The notes: a model not told the origin generated them from the letters alone. A stretch of 64,000 bases of DNA from Paguma larvata (GCA_030068075.1 JAINVK010000527.1:1-64000), one strand, 5' to 3'. Counted from the stretch's first letter, positions 22,549-33,644 are shown. A program made the numbers and translations.

Positions 22549-22735
22549 TAAGCACCGGACTCTTGGTTTTGACTCAGGTCCTGATCTCACCATTCATGGG
22601 ATCAAGCCCCATGTTGGGCTCTGTGCTGACGGCGTGAATCCTGCTTGGGATTCTCTTCCTCCCTCTCTCTGCCCCTCCCCTTCCCTGTGCGCTTTCTCTC
22701 TCTCTCTCAAAAACAAATAAACGTTAAAAAAATAT
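22549..22735 (+). repeat. CanSINE, sense, missing its head
   Basis: Begins at 'taagcaccggactcttgg', about 25 bp into the consensus, so the 5' A-box part of the tRNA-like promoter is absent. Core, CT block and 'aaacaaataaacgttaaaaa' tail are present. Flanking aatattttgtttaa / aatattttaagg may be the target duplication. Confidence 0.85.
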
Positions 22736-22739
22736 TTTA

Positions 22740-23560
22740 AGGAGACGACCTTTCCCAGAGACGTGTTTCGTTCCTCTGTTTTGAAGCTATAGTTAACACT
22801 CCTTTTAAAGCCTCAGGTTGCCACTTGCCTTTGATCCTTTCTGGTACTTTCGTTTTATATTTTAGGTCTGTCTTCTCCGATTTCCTCTTCTTTGTTAAAC
22901 AAGAGGTTTCCACAGATTTTGATAACATATATGATGATAACCTCAAGTGTCCACTGAGGGATGAATTATGAATTCTAATCATTCATAAATAACACGTCAC
23001 ATAACACATTATTTTTCTTTGTCTCCTGGTCATTTGTATTCTCTGCGGGTTTCGTCAAGTGAGAATAGCCCTGCTGAAACCCTGGGCCTCACCATAAAAA
23101 ATCATCAGATTTTGCAGCATGGTCAGGACACTGAAATGATACTTGAAAAGTCTTTTTTTTTCTTCTTCTTCTTCTTCTTCTTTAGCTTTCCAGCTGCAAA
23201 GCACATAGAAAATCTATGGGATTCTCTGACTCCTCTGCCTCTGTAAATAATGCAACAGAATATAGTGACAGTTGCTTGGTGAAAAGTGCTGCAGTTGTAG
23301 GAGCCTGCAGTTCCTGAATGTTCCGCAGTGCACTAAGCAAGTCTAGTTATGTCAGGGTGAATAATGGTACAAGCACTTACAAGGCTGCAGTCTTATACAG
23401 GAATTATGCTTGGATTTAAATTTTGTGCTTATTCTGTTAGGGAAAAAAAAGTAATACAGGTCGTTTATGTCTTAAAAACAACAATAGCAATGTGCCACCT
23501 TTGTCACGCTCCAAAATTGCTATTGCGGAATACAGTGTCACACGATCCATACTAGCCCTT
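22740..23560. other. Unassigned DNA with a (CTT)n tract
   Basis: No repeat family recognised apart from the pyrimidine microsatellite at 23150-23183. Confidence 0.4.
23150..23183 (+). repeat. Poly(T)/(CTT)n microsatellite
   Basis: A run of T followed by about seven CTT units; its translation is the poly-Phe stretch in the 23019-23246 frame. Confidence 0.92.
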
Positions 23561-23569
23561 TGGTACAAT

Positions 23570-23745
23570 GTTTCTCCTGTGTGAACTGCGATCTTCCAAC
23601 CGAATGATCAGAATCATCTGGTCCCAAGGCCAAATCTCCTAAATCAGAATTTTTGTGGTGAGGCTAATGAGCCTCATAAAAATTGACACATTTTTACATC
23701 CTACCATGGTGATTCTTCTGCCACCAGTTAGAGAATCCCTACCCC
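23570..23745 (+). repeat. MER5A-like hAT DNA transposon relic
   Basis: In order: 'gatcagaatcatctgg', 'tcctaaatcagaatttttgt', 'ggtgaggctaatgagcctca', 'ggtgattcttctgccaccag' and 'ttagagaatccct', the layout of the non-autonomous MER5A element of the hAT-Charlie group. Its terminal repeats are eroded. Confidence 0.65.
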
Positions 23746-23979
23746 TGGAAAAGACTGAGTTTCAGGACAATAAAAGTGATGTCCCCATGTCATCGATGCT
23801 ACGTAATTAATGTTCAAAGGACAAAAGTGCCTACTGAAGAAAGACTAAGAGAAAGGAAAAAATGACCTAGAATCAGTTAATATTTTACTTCTAGTATAAA
23901 AAAAAAATCATATAATAGAGCCAAAAGGGACTTAGATATCATACAGCCCAAATGTTACACTGGGTGACTAAGGATACTG

Positions 23980-24075
23980 ACAGCAACAGCTGTTATTTAT
24001 TGAGTGCTTATTATGTGCTAGCCATTGTGCTTAGCACTCTTGGTGGAACATTTGATTTAATCTCTGCGATCAGAA
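23980..24075 (-). repeat. MIR 3' end (antisense)
   Basis: 'tattgagtgcttattatgtg' and 'ctagccattgtgcttagcac' are the reverse complement of the conserved MIR 3' core. Confidence 0.8.
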
Positions 24076-25080
24076 TGGTGAAAAGAATGTTCTTAGCATA
24101 ACGGGATCGAGCTCTAGATTCGGCTAATAGCTACATTCTTGTTTCACGTCACAACTTCCTCCTGGAGGAAACGGGGATGCTGCCCAACGACACATGTCCC
24201 TTAAAATGAGTTTCGAGTATTTATTTAACTAGAAAGACATGAGCAAACTGTTTGCCATCTGCTTACGTTTTCATTTTCCCTACAGAAGGAAGAAATAGAA
24301 TTCTCTACAATTCTCTACTTTGACCGTATTCAAAGTCTAAGCACAAAGTGTGTTGAGATGAAACGAAATGGCTAGAAAACACCCAGATGTAAAGAGTTAC
24401 GTGAAGAGCACCACAAATACTGGAATTAGTTTTCTTTCTAATGATTAATTCTTCATTTTCTAATGAAGAATTATACATTGTGATCTTTCAGCAGTAATTT
24501 AATCAAACATTCAGGACCGTGTAGGATTCGGGGAAGGCAACTTGCTTCCTCATTATCTCTAGGGATCTGTCTGCACGTGGGCTGTGTACATATGTTTCAC
24601 CTAGTTGTTTGTCAAGCATCTTTATATTTTCTGTTTCCTACAGATCTTGTCATTTATTTAAGGTCTATGAATTTGCAAGATCAAAATCTCCCATCTTCTT
24701 CTATATTCTCTTGTGGCAGACTTCACACATGGGGACTAAGTAGGTCTGTCTTTGCTCTCCGTCCTTTTCAGCAAAAAAGGCCAGATAGGTCAGTAGGGCG
24801 GAACTTCCATGCTCTAGTCCAGGCCTGGACTGCATTTCTTACCATTTTCTCTGTTCTATTACAATATTTGAAATTCCTTAAGCACGTAACACGGTCTCAT
24901 TCACCCATTCACGTCTACATAGTGTTTATCTGCCTACGACTCTCTTTTACTTATCTGCCTGAAGAACCACAACAAAGTCCAACTCAAATTGGTAACTACT
25001 TAGCAACTACTCTAAATCAGCCTCAACCTCCAAGCACAATTTGTTTCCTTTTCCTCTGTGTTATCTCTAGACCTTGTACT
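24076..25080. other. Unassigned DNA holding the longest open frame
   Basis: A 191-codon plus-strand frame (24577-25152) is the longest in the window. Its translation is hydrophobic and cysteine/leucine-rich with no recognisable domain. Its end overlaps an L2 relic and its start codon has no special context. I treat it as a chance open frame in pyrimidine-rich DNA. Confidence 0.45.
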
Positions 25081-25084
25081 TACC

Positions 25085-25245
25085 TCGCCCTACCATTGTA
25101 TTTGCCGCTCTATATTTTAGTTGCTTGTTTGGATAGCTGGTTTCTTACGTAATTCTGAATTGCTTGAGGGAGACATGTCTGATTCTCCTTTATTTCTCCA
25201 AAAACTCAGAATAGTACCTGAGAGTGTAAATGCTTATTGAGTAAA
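25085..25245 (+). repeat. L2 LINE 3' end (sense)
   Basis: 'attgcttgagggagacatgt', 'cagaatagtacctgagagtg' and 'aaatgcttattgagtaaa' match the L2 terminus ('gctccttgagggcagggac ... cagtgcctggcacatagtaggcgctcaataaa'). Confidence 0.6.
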
Positions 25246-26978
25246 GGAGGTTTATATTTCCCTTTGTTTTACATTCCTAAAGACTCATACCTTCTCAATT
25301 CACTTTTCTTTATAAAGTTGAAAATCTGTTAACTGAGAAAACATCACTTAGTGGGAATCATGTTGATTAGTAGAGCAAACATTTATGATTGAATCAATTT
25401 GCCAATACAATGAGAACTATTATTTCCATAGAGTTTCATAGTTTCTGAAGAATCTTCTTCTACGTGAACTTATTTTGATACTACCAAGGCAAATATTCAT
25501 TACTTAGTGTAACTGAATAAATGAAGATTCCACAATGTGTTTTTACTCAATATGGCTAGTTGGTTTTTTGTTTGTTTGTTTGTTTTTGCTTTTAACCTCA
25601 AATTGCATGTTCATTCCAGTTTCAAAGACAGGAGATATGAATGAATATCTTAGTGAGCCCACTTCAAGGAAAATAAAATGTATAATTTATTCATTTTATG
25701 GGAGTCTTCAAATTGAAAAGTAATTTTATTTTCTTAAAGATTATTTAGCATAAATAATTCTCTTTTCAAAATGAATGGGAGCTCACAAGCATTTATTTTT
25801 TAAAATGTGTACCATATCTTAGATGTTAAGTTACATGTCATGAGATAATTATTCACCAACGCTGTTGCAAAATTTCAAAAAGACTTGTGAGAAAGGAGAA
25901 TTTGCAACCATTAAAAAACCCAAAAACAATCATTCCCCCCCTATGTTTTGAATAAGAAAAAGCAAAAAGGAGTATGAGGATACATCTTATTTTTTCAATA
26001 GATCCCTAATACTTAGACACACGAGTGACTTACTTTCAATTGATACAATTATAAAAATATAAATAAAATCTGGTTTATATTTTGAAATTTCAACTAATAT
26101 TTGACTAGTCATTTTAGAAATGGTTATGTTATTTCAGCTCACCATTGTCTTCTGGCTATTTCAACAAGAAAAAAAGGAAAATAGGCATATTCCTTACCAT
26201 CTATTTACTCAACATATCGTGTGAACCAAAATAAGTCTTATTGAATTACGCAGTTTTGCAGCCCAGAGTTGCTGTTTTTTTCTCTACCCACTTCCTCATC
26301 TTTCCATAAATATTCTCTGAATCTTAAGTGCCTGAATGCATTTCAGAGCACTGATCCACTTGCCCGCAATGCAACCCTAAATCTTATCATCAAAGACTTT
26401 GGCCAGAGCTGTATTTTTAATAGTCACTGAAGCCAACTATAAAATGCTCCCTTGTCCCATTTTTGATGTTAATTTTCATCTTAGTGTCATTAGCAATTTT
26501 TTCAAGAGACTGCCACTTTGCAGGTAGTCTTCCATTTCCTTCTGATGCTACTCATGACCCTGGCCCTGGGTGGGGCAACACTGTTTCCCCCTGTGCTGTT
26601 CCTGCCAACCTCTGTCCTCCCTTCATTCCCAAAACATGGGCACAAACAACTGGGAACAAATAATATAAATTTAAAGAGGCTTAACTAAAGTTTAAGGGAA
26701 TAGTGAAAAGGGAATATAACTCAAGCAATAATAGTATAGTCTGTTTTGACCTACCAGACTGGTTCCTTGCCCAGGTCCTCAGTTGTGTCCCTCCCAGTTT
26801 CTCTCTATTCCCTAGCACTAGAACCACTTGACACCTCTCTACATTTTGGAATATGACTCCCTACAACAACTTCCCACAAACAGAGAGGATATTTCCCCCA
26901 ATCTATCTAAATCTCTATTTCCTTAGTCCTCATTGTCTTTCTTTGATTTAATCTCTTTCAAGAATGACTGAGACTGGG
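25246..26978. other. Unassigned AT-rich DNA
   Basis: No repeat or gene recognised. A (TTTG)n-like tract sits at about 25564-25590. The region 26500-26660 is more GC-rich and carries a short 66-codon frame with no homology that I recognise. Confidence 0.4.
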
Positions 26979-27814
26979 AACATCTGTTGGGAGCCGTTGT
27001 GGGCTTGCAGGTTGAGACACCTGCCTGTGTGGAAAAAGCGGTTGAAGTAAAGTTCCCGCCGGCCAAGATGGTGCCTAGTCTTACCTCCTTCTAAGTGATT
27101 TTTCAGGCCTGGATTTCTTGAACTACTCTTTTTGGCCTAACGAATGTAATGCTCTTTTGTTTTATGGGCGTTTAGATAAAAGGGAAGGACCTGGAGCATG
27201 ATGCTTTGATGGATTACATCTGAATGAGAATAGCCTGGCCACCTTAAAATTGCATCTTGGAGATGGGTTGCACAATATGATAGCAGTTATGAGCTCGCTG
27301 AATATTGGTGTGATTTGTGTAAATGTTAGGCTCGTAGTATGTAAATTCACTCATTCACAAGCAAAGGATGAGCATTGGGAATTCTGTCCTTGCCAGATTG
27401 GGTTGTACCTCCCCCATTGTAATTGAAAGACTAGGTGGAATGACTCCTGGCCTGTTTATAGATAATTAACATAGGCAGGCCTAGGTAACTTCCTGTTCTC
27501 TCCCCTCACCCTAAATTTATATGTTAATTAACCCGAAACCAACATACGGGATTGAGGAAGTTGCAGACTTGCTGGTAAAAACCATTATTGTTAAGGAGAT
27601 CAAACTATGGAATGTCACTCATTGATGTAATGTCACTCACTACCTTTAAAAATAAAGACACTGAGACCAGCAGGGCGGAGATGCCAGAATTGCCAGGGCT
27701 GCCTGCTTGGTCATCAGACTACATCTCTTTCGTGGCTCTCTCATTTCCTTTCGCCTGACCGGCCGTCCTTCGTGGACCCCTAGATTCACCAGAACAAGGA
27801 CCCTGGCAAACATC
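26979..27814. mobile_element. Class II (ERVK-type) endogenous retrovirus solo LTR, 824 bp
   Basis: The LTR runs from TG at 26985 to CA at 27808 and is flanked by the perfect 6-bp duplication aacatc (26979-26984 and 27809-27814). Six-base duplications are typical of betaretrovirus-like (class II) integration. The 5' end tgttgggagccg resembles the start of IAP-type LTRs. A YY1-like ccaagatggtg lies near 27063 in U3. A polyadenylation signal aataaa at 27661-27666 marks the R region, followed by a GC-richer U5. No internal retroviral sequence adjoins it, so it is a recombination-derived solo LTR. The plus strand is taken as its transcriptional direction. Confidence 0.85.
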
Positions 27815-29028
27815 CAACATTTTCCATGGAAAATCCAACTCCACCATAGAGATTTAGTGTAATTTTATGGCCTGGAAGTGACAGTCACAAAGCATTATAT
27901 ATTGCTAAATCTTCAAAAGCTTGAGTAATTTAATTTTATTCATGATCACCTTGAGATATCTATCTGTGATTGTATCTATATTTTATATTTTACAGACATT
28001 CATTTCAATTGCCTCCAATGTACAAGCCACATTTCTACTAGAGGAGTCAAACATCTCAATGCAAATCTTTAATATTTCTCATGTACTTGTTAGATTATAT
28101 TAAAAATGCTTAGTTTGCTATTCAAAACCCATTATATTCTGGTCCCAACCTAAATTTCATGGCTAAATTTTCCGTGTTCCAGGGCACCCTATGTTCCACT
28201 CAATCTGGTCAACTGAATACACCATCTTTGCATTTCTTTCTCCATGGTTGTCCTAATGCAACTACTTCCCCCACAGAAACAAGTCTTTATCTGATGACAG
28301 AATTTTTAACATCCTCTTTATAATTCAATTATTAATAAGTCATATAGAACTCAAACCAGATGAACCAGGCTTGTTGTACAAACCTTATTTCCCTACAAAA
28401 CTTCTTGTATTTTTTAGTGTATTAGAAATTGTCGTTAAACTTTATAGTGATGAAAAAAATCAAGCATTAATTAAAGGATCTGTGCAGAACAAAAATAATC
28501 TGAAATAAATAATAATGTGCTTCCAAGAGTGAAATTCTATAATGATCTAAATGCACCAATGACCTACATAATTTACCAAGGTGGGCACTGGGGGAGGTGG
28601 GGGTGGGTGGAAGGGGCAGTAAAGTCAGTACAAGTCAGGAATGCTTTTCTAAATTAACTAAAGGAGAATAACTACTGTTTCTTTTGCTTGTTCAGAAGAA
28701 AATAAAAGGGTCTATTCTGGATAATCAAGCACATGAGTCACAAAGAGGTTTAAAAAAACAGAATTTAGGAAAGATTCCTAAAAGTACTCTCTGAACTAAA
28801 TGAGTGCCAATTCATCCATTCGGGAACTAAAACATCAAAATTAAAAAGCAGCAAGTTCTTTTATCTTATTGGCAAATGAATCTCATTTCAGTGCATTCTG
28901 CTTTTGATGTTGTTTGTTTTTAAAAAGTTGGTGTGTATAGAAGCAATGACCAAGTGGCTTAGTCAGTTAATAAATCAGTAGCTCCAGGGATAAGAAAAAA
29001 TGTCCCTCGGAAGACAACATACGATATA
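27815..29028. other. Mostly unassigned DNA, possible L2 relic
   Basis: Weak sense L2-like phrases at about 28110-28310 ('ttccgtgttccagggcaccc', 'ctttgcatttctttctcc') are the only hint of a repeat. A G-rich quadruplex motif occurs at 28582-28618. No coding frame is supported. Confidence 0.35.
28582..28618 (+). other. G-quadruplex motif
   Basis: Four G-runs of at least three separated by loops of 1-4 bases: ggg-cact-ggggg-aggt-ggggg-t-ggg. It fits the canonical intramolecular G4 pattern on the plus strand; it is isolated in otherwise AT-rich DNA. Confidence 0.75.
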
Positions 29029-29042
29029 TAAAAGGCAGGGCT

Positions 29043-29258
29043 GGGGCGCCTGGGTGGCTCAGTCAGTTGAGCGTCCGACTTCGGCTCAGGTCGTGATCTC
29101 GCGGTCCATGAGTTCGAGCACCGCATCGGGCTCTGTGCTGACAGCTCAGAGCCTGGAGCCTGCTTCGGATTCTGTGTCTTCCTCTCTCTCTGCCCCTCCC
29201 CCACTCATGCTCTGTCTCTCCCTGTCTCAAAAATAAATAAACATTTAAAAAAAAATTT
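29043..29258 (+). repeat. Youngest-looking full-length CanSINE
   Basis: Near-consensus copy: head 'ggggcgcctgggtggctcag', intact tRNA-like promoter region, feliform core gctctgtgctgacagctcag, CT block and A-rich tail. Perfect 13-bp target duplication aaaaggcagggct at 29030-29042 and 29259-29271. The frames 29000-29236 and 29204-28959 are SINE translations. Low divergence makes it a recent, lineage-specific insertion. Confidence 0.97.
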
Positions 29259-29271
29259 AAAAGGCAGGGCT

Positions 29272-29690
29272 ATGTTATTCACTGGCATTAGGTCTTTCTT
29301 TTTTTTTTTTTCTTCTCCCTCCAATAGACATAGTGAAATTATCCACAATGCAACATCTATGTGATGACTATATATCCAGTTACTTCTGGAAAGCCTTCCT
29401 TGTAAGTGAAAGACTAACCATTTTATGAGTTTGGAGATTCAGTAAGCCAAAGTCAATTCAGTCAAACCATGTTGTGTTAAAGAAAGAGAATACAAATTAC
29501 CAAAATAATGCAAAGGGGGAAAGGAAGTGATGAGAAGAGGAAAAAGAGGAGTGAATATTAAGTGGGTTAATGCTGCCACTTTAAAAAATGTCCTTTGGAA
29601 GTACATGTGAGTCTTGCTGGGAAAAAGAGGTCCTAATGAGAACTCTCTGCAAGTGTTTGAGTCATATTACAGGTTGGACTGTGACTGACA
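29272..29690. other. Unassigned DNA between SINE and L1
   Basis: Includes a T-rich tract at about 29299-29311; nothing else was recognised. Confidence 0.35.
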
Positions 29691-29703
29691 AAAGACTTCT
29701 AGG

Positions 29704-29731
29704 TATTTATTTATTTATTTATTTATTTATT
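29704..29731 (+). repeat. (TTTA)n L1 tail microsatellite
   Basis: Seven tandem tttat-type units forming the complement of the L1 poly(A) tail. Confidence 0.92.
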
Positions 29732-30083
29732 GTCAAATTGGTTTCCATACAACACCCAGTGCTCATCCCAAAAAGTGCCCTCCTCTGTGCCCGTCACCCA
29801 CTCTTGCCCCTTCCACACACCCTCTCCCCTCAGTTTGTTCTTAGTCTTTGAGAGTCTCTTACATTATGTCTTCCTCCCTCTCTGTGGCTTTTTTTTCCTT
29901 CCCCTTCCCCCCCCCCCCGCCCCCGGTTTTCTATTAAGTCTCACAAAGCCTACCTATGCATGGAAACATATGGCATCTGTCTTTCTCTGCCTGACTTATT
30001 TCACTCAGCATAATACCCTCCAGTTCCATCCATGTTGCCACACACGGCCAGATTTCATTCTTTCTCATTGCTGCATAGTATTC

Positions 30084-30128
<45 letters not shown>

Positions 30129-30190
30129 ACAGCTTCTTTATCCATTCATCAGTTGATGGACACTTAGGCTCTTTCCATGATTTGGCTATT
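29708..30190 (-). repeat. Felid-type LINE-1 3' end, antisense, 5'-truncated
   Basis: The (TTTA)n tail at 29704-29731 is followed by the carnivore L1 3' UTR phrase 'caacacccagtgctcatccc', a poly(C) tract and the antisense ORF2 end 'ttcagcataata'-type text. It reaches 'gttgatggacacttaggctc' and is truncated at 30190. Flanks aaagacttctaggtattta (from 29691) and aagacttataggtattta (from 30191) differ by one base and define the insertion. Low divergence suggests a recent event. Confidence 0.93.
30089..30126 (+). repeat. (TA)n microsatellite inside the L1
   Basis: About 19 TA units at the position where L1 3' regions have a variable AT tract; it encodes the Tyr-Ile repeat seen in the overlapping frames. 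Confidence 0.95.
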
Positions 30191-30313
30191 AAGACTTATA
30201 GGTATTTAAATGTATGTTATGCTCTTCGCTGTTCATGGTGTTTTCATTTTTAACAGTCACTCTATTCCCTCACGATACCAAGGCTACCCTACACATGATT
30301 AAAATTTAACAGA

Positions 30314-30511
30314 GGGGCCCCTAGGTGGCTCAGTGGGTTAGGCGTCTGACTCTTGATCTCAGCTCAGGTCATGATCTCACAGTTCCTGCTTCGGGTTCTG
30401 TGCTGTCAGTCAGAGACTGCTTAGGTTTCTCTCCCTCCCTTCCTTTTTCTCTGCACCTTCTGCACGTGCTCTCTCTCTCTCTCAAAATAAATAAATAAAC
30501 TTAAAAAAAAT
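30314..30511 (+). repeat. CanSINE, sense, with target duplication
   Basis: Head 'ggggcccctaggtggctcag', a shortened core, CT block and tail. Flanks aaaatttaacaga (30301-30313) and aaaatctaataga (30512-30524) form the duplication with two changes. Confidence 0.93.
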
Positions 30512-30524
30512 AAAATCTAATAGA

Positions 30525-31633
30525 AGGATATCTTTATAAATTACCTTTTCTGCAATGGTTAAAATCAGTAAGAAAATATTCAATATATATGTAAAGAAAG
30601 GCCATAGCCCTTGAAGGTTTAAGTAACTAAAACAGTGGTATTGCCATTAATAAAGTTTCAAGGAAATAAACAAATATGGACTGACTTCCCAAATGTAGGT
30701 CCATGGTTTTAATGACTGAAGATGAAATAATGGCACAGTTTCAACTATCATAGGACCAATTCTGAGCCCCCCTGAGAATGGAAAGGAGGTCCAAGTGTGG
30801 CTTTCTCATCACTGAGCAAGAAGAGGTACATTAAAAAGAGAAATGTCTATTCTGATAGCTGAGAAAACTGGGGATCCTTAGTACCCCCTACCAAAAGAAA
30901 TTGAGTTTAGCGGACTCTGGAGAACTCATATAATGAAAGGACTGCACATCTTGGAAATAACAAAACGATGATTTTATTTTATTTCTCCACTGCATCTAGC
31001 GGAGTTTCACTTATAAGAAATCAACAAATCTGTGTTGATGGAATCTATGTGCCAGAGGTACCTATGCTCACTAAGTGTCAGTTCTAATTGCTCATTTATT
31101 CAGAGTTCATTCATGATTTCTGCCACTGACCTGTCATTTTTCTTTATTGCTTTGGATCGCACTCCTCCTCCAACCTTCATTGCTCATCTTCCATTGCCTC
31201 CTTCTCCCTTTTGATACTTCAATGAATCATGTCAGCGAATCAGTCTGACCTAGAATCTGCTATCAGTTTATACTAGTTGAAGAGTTGACAGATTTTACTT
31301 TGGCAATGAGTCCTTGCATATTCAGAGACAGAATATATAAATGGATAATGGCTAGTCCTCACATGAAAATAGAACCACTGCCGAAATCAGCCCAGAATGG
31401 TTAGGACTTGGTCGGTAACTGCCATTTCCCTAACTTTTGCTCCTGTCACCTTCTCCCAACTTAGGGTCAGTCAACCAGAGAAAGCCAAATATGTTTCCCA
31501 AACCAATCACAGAGGACAGGCCTGCTTCTGTTTCTAGTAGCCTGACTCTAGTTTCTTCATGCTACCAACCTCCACCCAGAGCATATTTGAAGCTCCCTTC
31601 ACCCTCCCTTTTTTTTCTGTAGAGCTTTCCCAC
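30525..31633. other. Unassigned DNA, no gene seen
   Basis: Single-copy-like sequence with frames of about 60 codons only. Confidence 0.4.
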
Positions 31634-31649
31634 TACCCTACCTACTTTA

Positions 31650-31860
31650 AATTTTTTTTCTAATATCTGTTTATTTTTTATAGAGAGAGAGAGCATGCAA
31701 GCTGGGGGAGGGCAGAGAGAGGGAGACATAGAATCTAAAGTAGGTTCCAGGCTCTGACCTGTCCACACAGAGCCCAACAAAGGGCTGGAACACACATACC
31801 ATGAGATCATGACCTGAGCTGAAGTTGGACACTTAATGGACTGAACCACCCAGGCACCCC
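31650..31860 (-). repeat. CanSINE, antisense, with 16-bp duplication
   Basis: T-rich tail, GA block, core 'gacctgtccacacagagccc' and head ending 'ccacccaggcacccc'. Flanks taccctacctacttta (31634-31649) and taccctatctacgttta (31861 on) are the target duplication. Confidence 0.94.
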
Positions 31861-31942
31861 TACCCTATCTACGTTTACGTCTCTGCCCAATGCAAGTGAT
31901 GGTGTCTGACTCCCTTGCTATAGCAAGCTCTAAATGAATAGG

Positions 31943-31963
31943 TTTGTTGTTGTTGTTGTTGTT
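31943..31963 (+). repeat. (TTG)n microsatellite
   Basis: Seven TTG units, uninterrupted. Confidence 0.9.
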
Positions 31964-32057
31964 CTCGTTTAGGTGGTCTTCATTTATTTCTGCATTATTA
32001 TCTCTACCAGTATTATTATAAATTCCCAATTTATAAAAGAATATTTTGCTTCTGTTT

Positions 32058-32084
32058 TAAATGTTTTTTTAATTTATTTTTGAG

Positions 32085-32124
<40 letters not shown>

Positions 32125-32280
32125 CAGGGGAAGGGCAGAGAGAGACAAAGAATTCGAACCACCCTTCAGGCTCTGAGCTGTCAGCACAGAGCGCGGCACG
32201 GGGCTTGAACTCATGAATGGTGAGATCATGACCAGAGCTGAAGTCAGATGCTCAACTGATGGAGCCACCGAGGCGCCCCA
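32058..32280 (-). repeat. CanSINE, antisense, with (GA)n expansion
   Basis: The complement of the CT block has expanded into an uninterrupted (GA)n at 32089-32118; core 'gctgtcagcacagagcgcgg' and head 'gccaccgaggcgcccc' follow. Flanks attttgcttctgttt (32043) and attttggcttcaattt (32281) fit a decayed target duplication. Confidence 0.94.
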
Positions 32281-32464
32281 ATTTTGGCTTCAATTTATGC
32301 AAAGTCAAGCATAGCCAAACAATGGGGAGAATTTTGTTTGGATTCTTGAGAGTTGGTTGAGCCAAATGATGGTCCAGCTCTAATTTCTACAGATACACCA
32401 GGATTTTTTCATAGGAAGAAAGCCTGTGAATCTTTACATATATATATAAACATGACATTTTAGG

Positions 32465-32590
32465 ATGGAGCCATGGAAGAAGAAACTGAGGCTCAGAGAA
32501 TGTAAAATGATTTAATAAAAAAATCAGGATTGATAGGTGCCTGATTCATGGTGTGAATCTATCTTGCTCTGAACTTAAAGACCATTTGCT
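32465..32590 (-). repeat. MIR relic (antisense)
   Basis: 'gaagaaactgaggctcagag' and 'taggtgcctgattcatggtg' in correct antisense order; highly diverged. Confidence 0.5.
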
Positions 32591-32871
32591 TTCCTCAGTA
32601 TCACATTAGCTCATGTAACCACTCTTCTTTTTGTGTCTCACATACGGACAGTTATCACTGCTTTGTGAACACTATTTGAAGGATTCAGAATTAAAATGTT
32701 CAATACAGGTATAGTGGGTGACTAAGAGAAATAGTTTTTGTTTTGTTTTATTCTATTTTTAGATTTAAGAGACTTCAGGGATAGGAACTGTGTCTTCTTA
32801 CTTTATAAGACCGAGAATAATTCATAATCTATGCCTTGTGTTAAATTAAATTATTAATTAATAAATTAATG

Positions 32872-32975
32872 GTTGGGATGAGCACTGGGTGTTATATGTA
32901 AGTGATGAATCACTGAATTCTATAGCTGAAAATAAATTCATAAATATATTTTGATAAATAAATAAACTCCAAAAT
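32872..32975 (+). repeat. Very short LINE-1 3' end, sense
   Basis: 'gatgagcactgggtgttata' followed by 'gaatcactgaattctatagc' and an A/T-rich tail is the last ~100 bp of a carnivore L1 3' UTR: an extremely 5'-truncated insertion. Confidence 0.8.
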
Positions 32976-32979
32976 TTCA

Positions 32980-33640
32980 GTAGCTTAAAAAAAATGAAAT
33001 TGTGATGCTGAAGAGGAAAAGCAAGAATTTTATAGCTGTCTGAAAGCATCTGAAGAACTGTCCTGAGGAAGACAAACAATTATGTTCTTTAACTACCAAC
33101 AAGCACGTATTAGATGTTCAGTAGACATTACAGAAATGAATGAATGAGTGAACGAATGAGCAACTGAATTAATAGAATCAGTGGGTAGAAGGAAAAGCAA
33201 AAGATAGAAGGGACAGGGAAATAAGTATCACCTTAACATAAAGACTAGCGCTCTCTTGGCAGGAGCTGCCCACAGGGGTTCAAATTGGCAAATTGTCTCA
33301 GTTGGATTGAAAAATCAGATGATAGTTAATATTTTTTACCAATATCATTGAAAAAAGAGATGACGGTTCTTAACTAAAACTATGCATCTTGCAATTAGCT
33401 AGCCTTTTTTGGAGCCACCTCGAGCTATAAAAGTTAGCCTTCAAACTAGTATTCTTTTTAACTCCCATAAAATGGTGAAACCAATTTTTAACACATGGAA
33501 ACAATTTCAGGAAGGAAGCTGTTCTGGGAGAGAAAATGTCAAATATTTTTCAATTAAATATGTATTTCCAACTGTTCCTAGAGCAAACCAATATTCTCAA
33601 TAATGACAGGATGGCTTGTTGTCTTTCTACTCTCATCTAG
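32980..33640. other. Unassigned DNA with an (ATGA)-like tract
   Basis: A degenerate gaatgaatgagtgaac tract at about 33135-33160 is the only visible structure. The frame at 33409-33603 has no homology that I recognise. Confidence 0.35.
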
Positions 33641-33644
33641 GAGC

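Noticed and set aside
27815..29028. Retroviral internal region next to the class II LTR
   Set aside because: The 6-bp duplication directly abuts both LTR ends, so no provirus interior remains; the flanking DNA shows no retroviral frame.
29043..29115. tRNA-like head of the CanSINE as a tRNA gene
   Set aside because: It is the tRNA-derived part of the SINE, repeated 21 times in the window and continuous with the SINE core and CT block.
29000..29236. 78-codon open frame, plus strand
   Set aside because: It is the translation of the full-length CanSINE (WVAQSVERPTSAQ-type peptide recurring at other SINEs such as 15456-15274 and 31849-31562).
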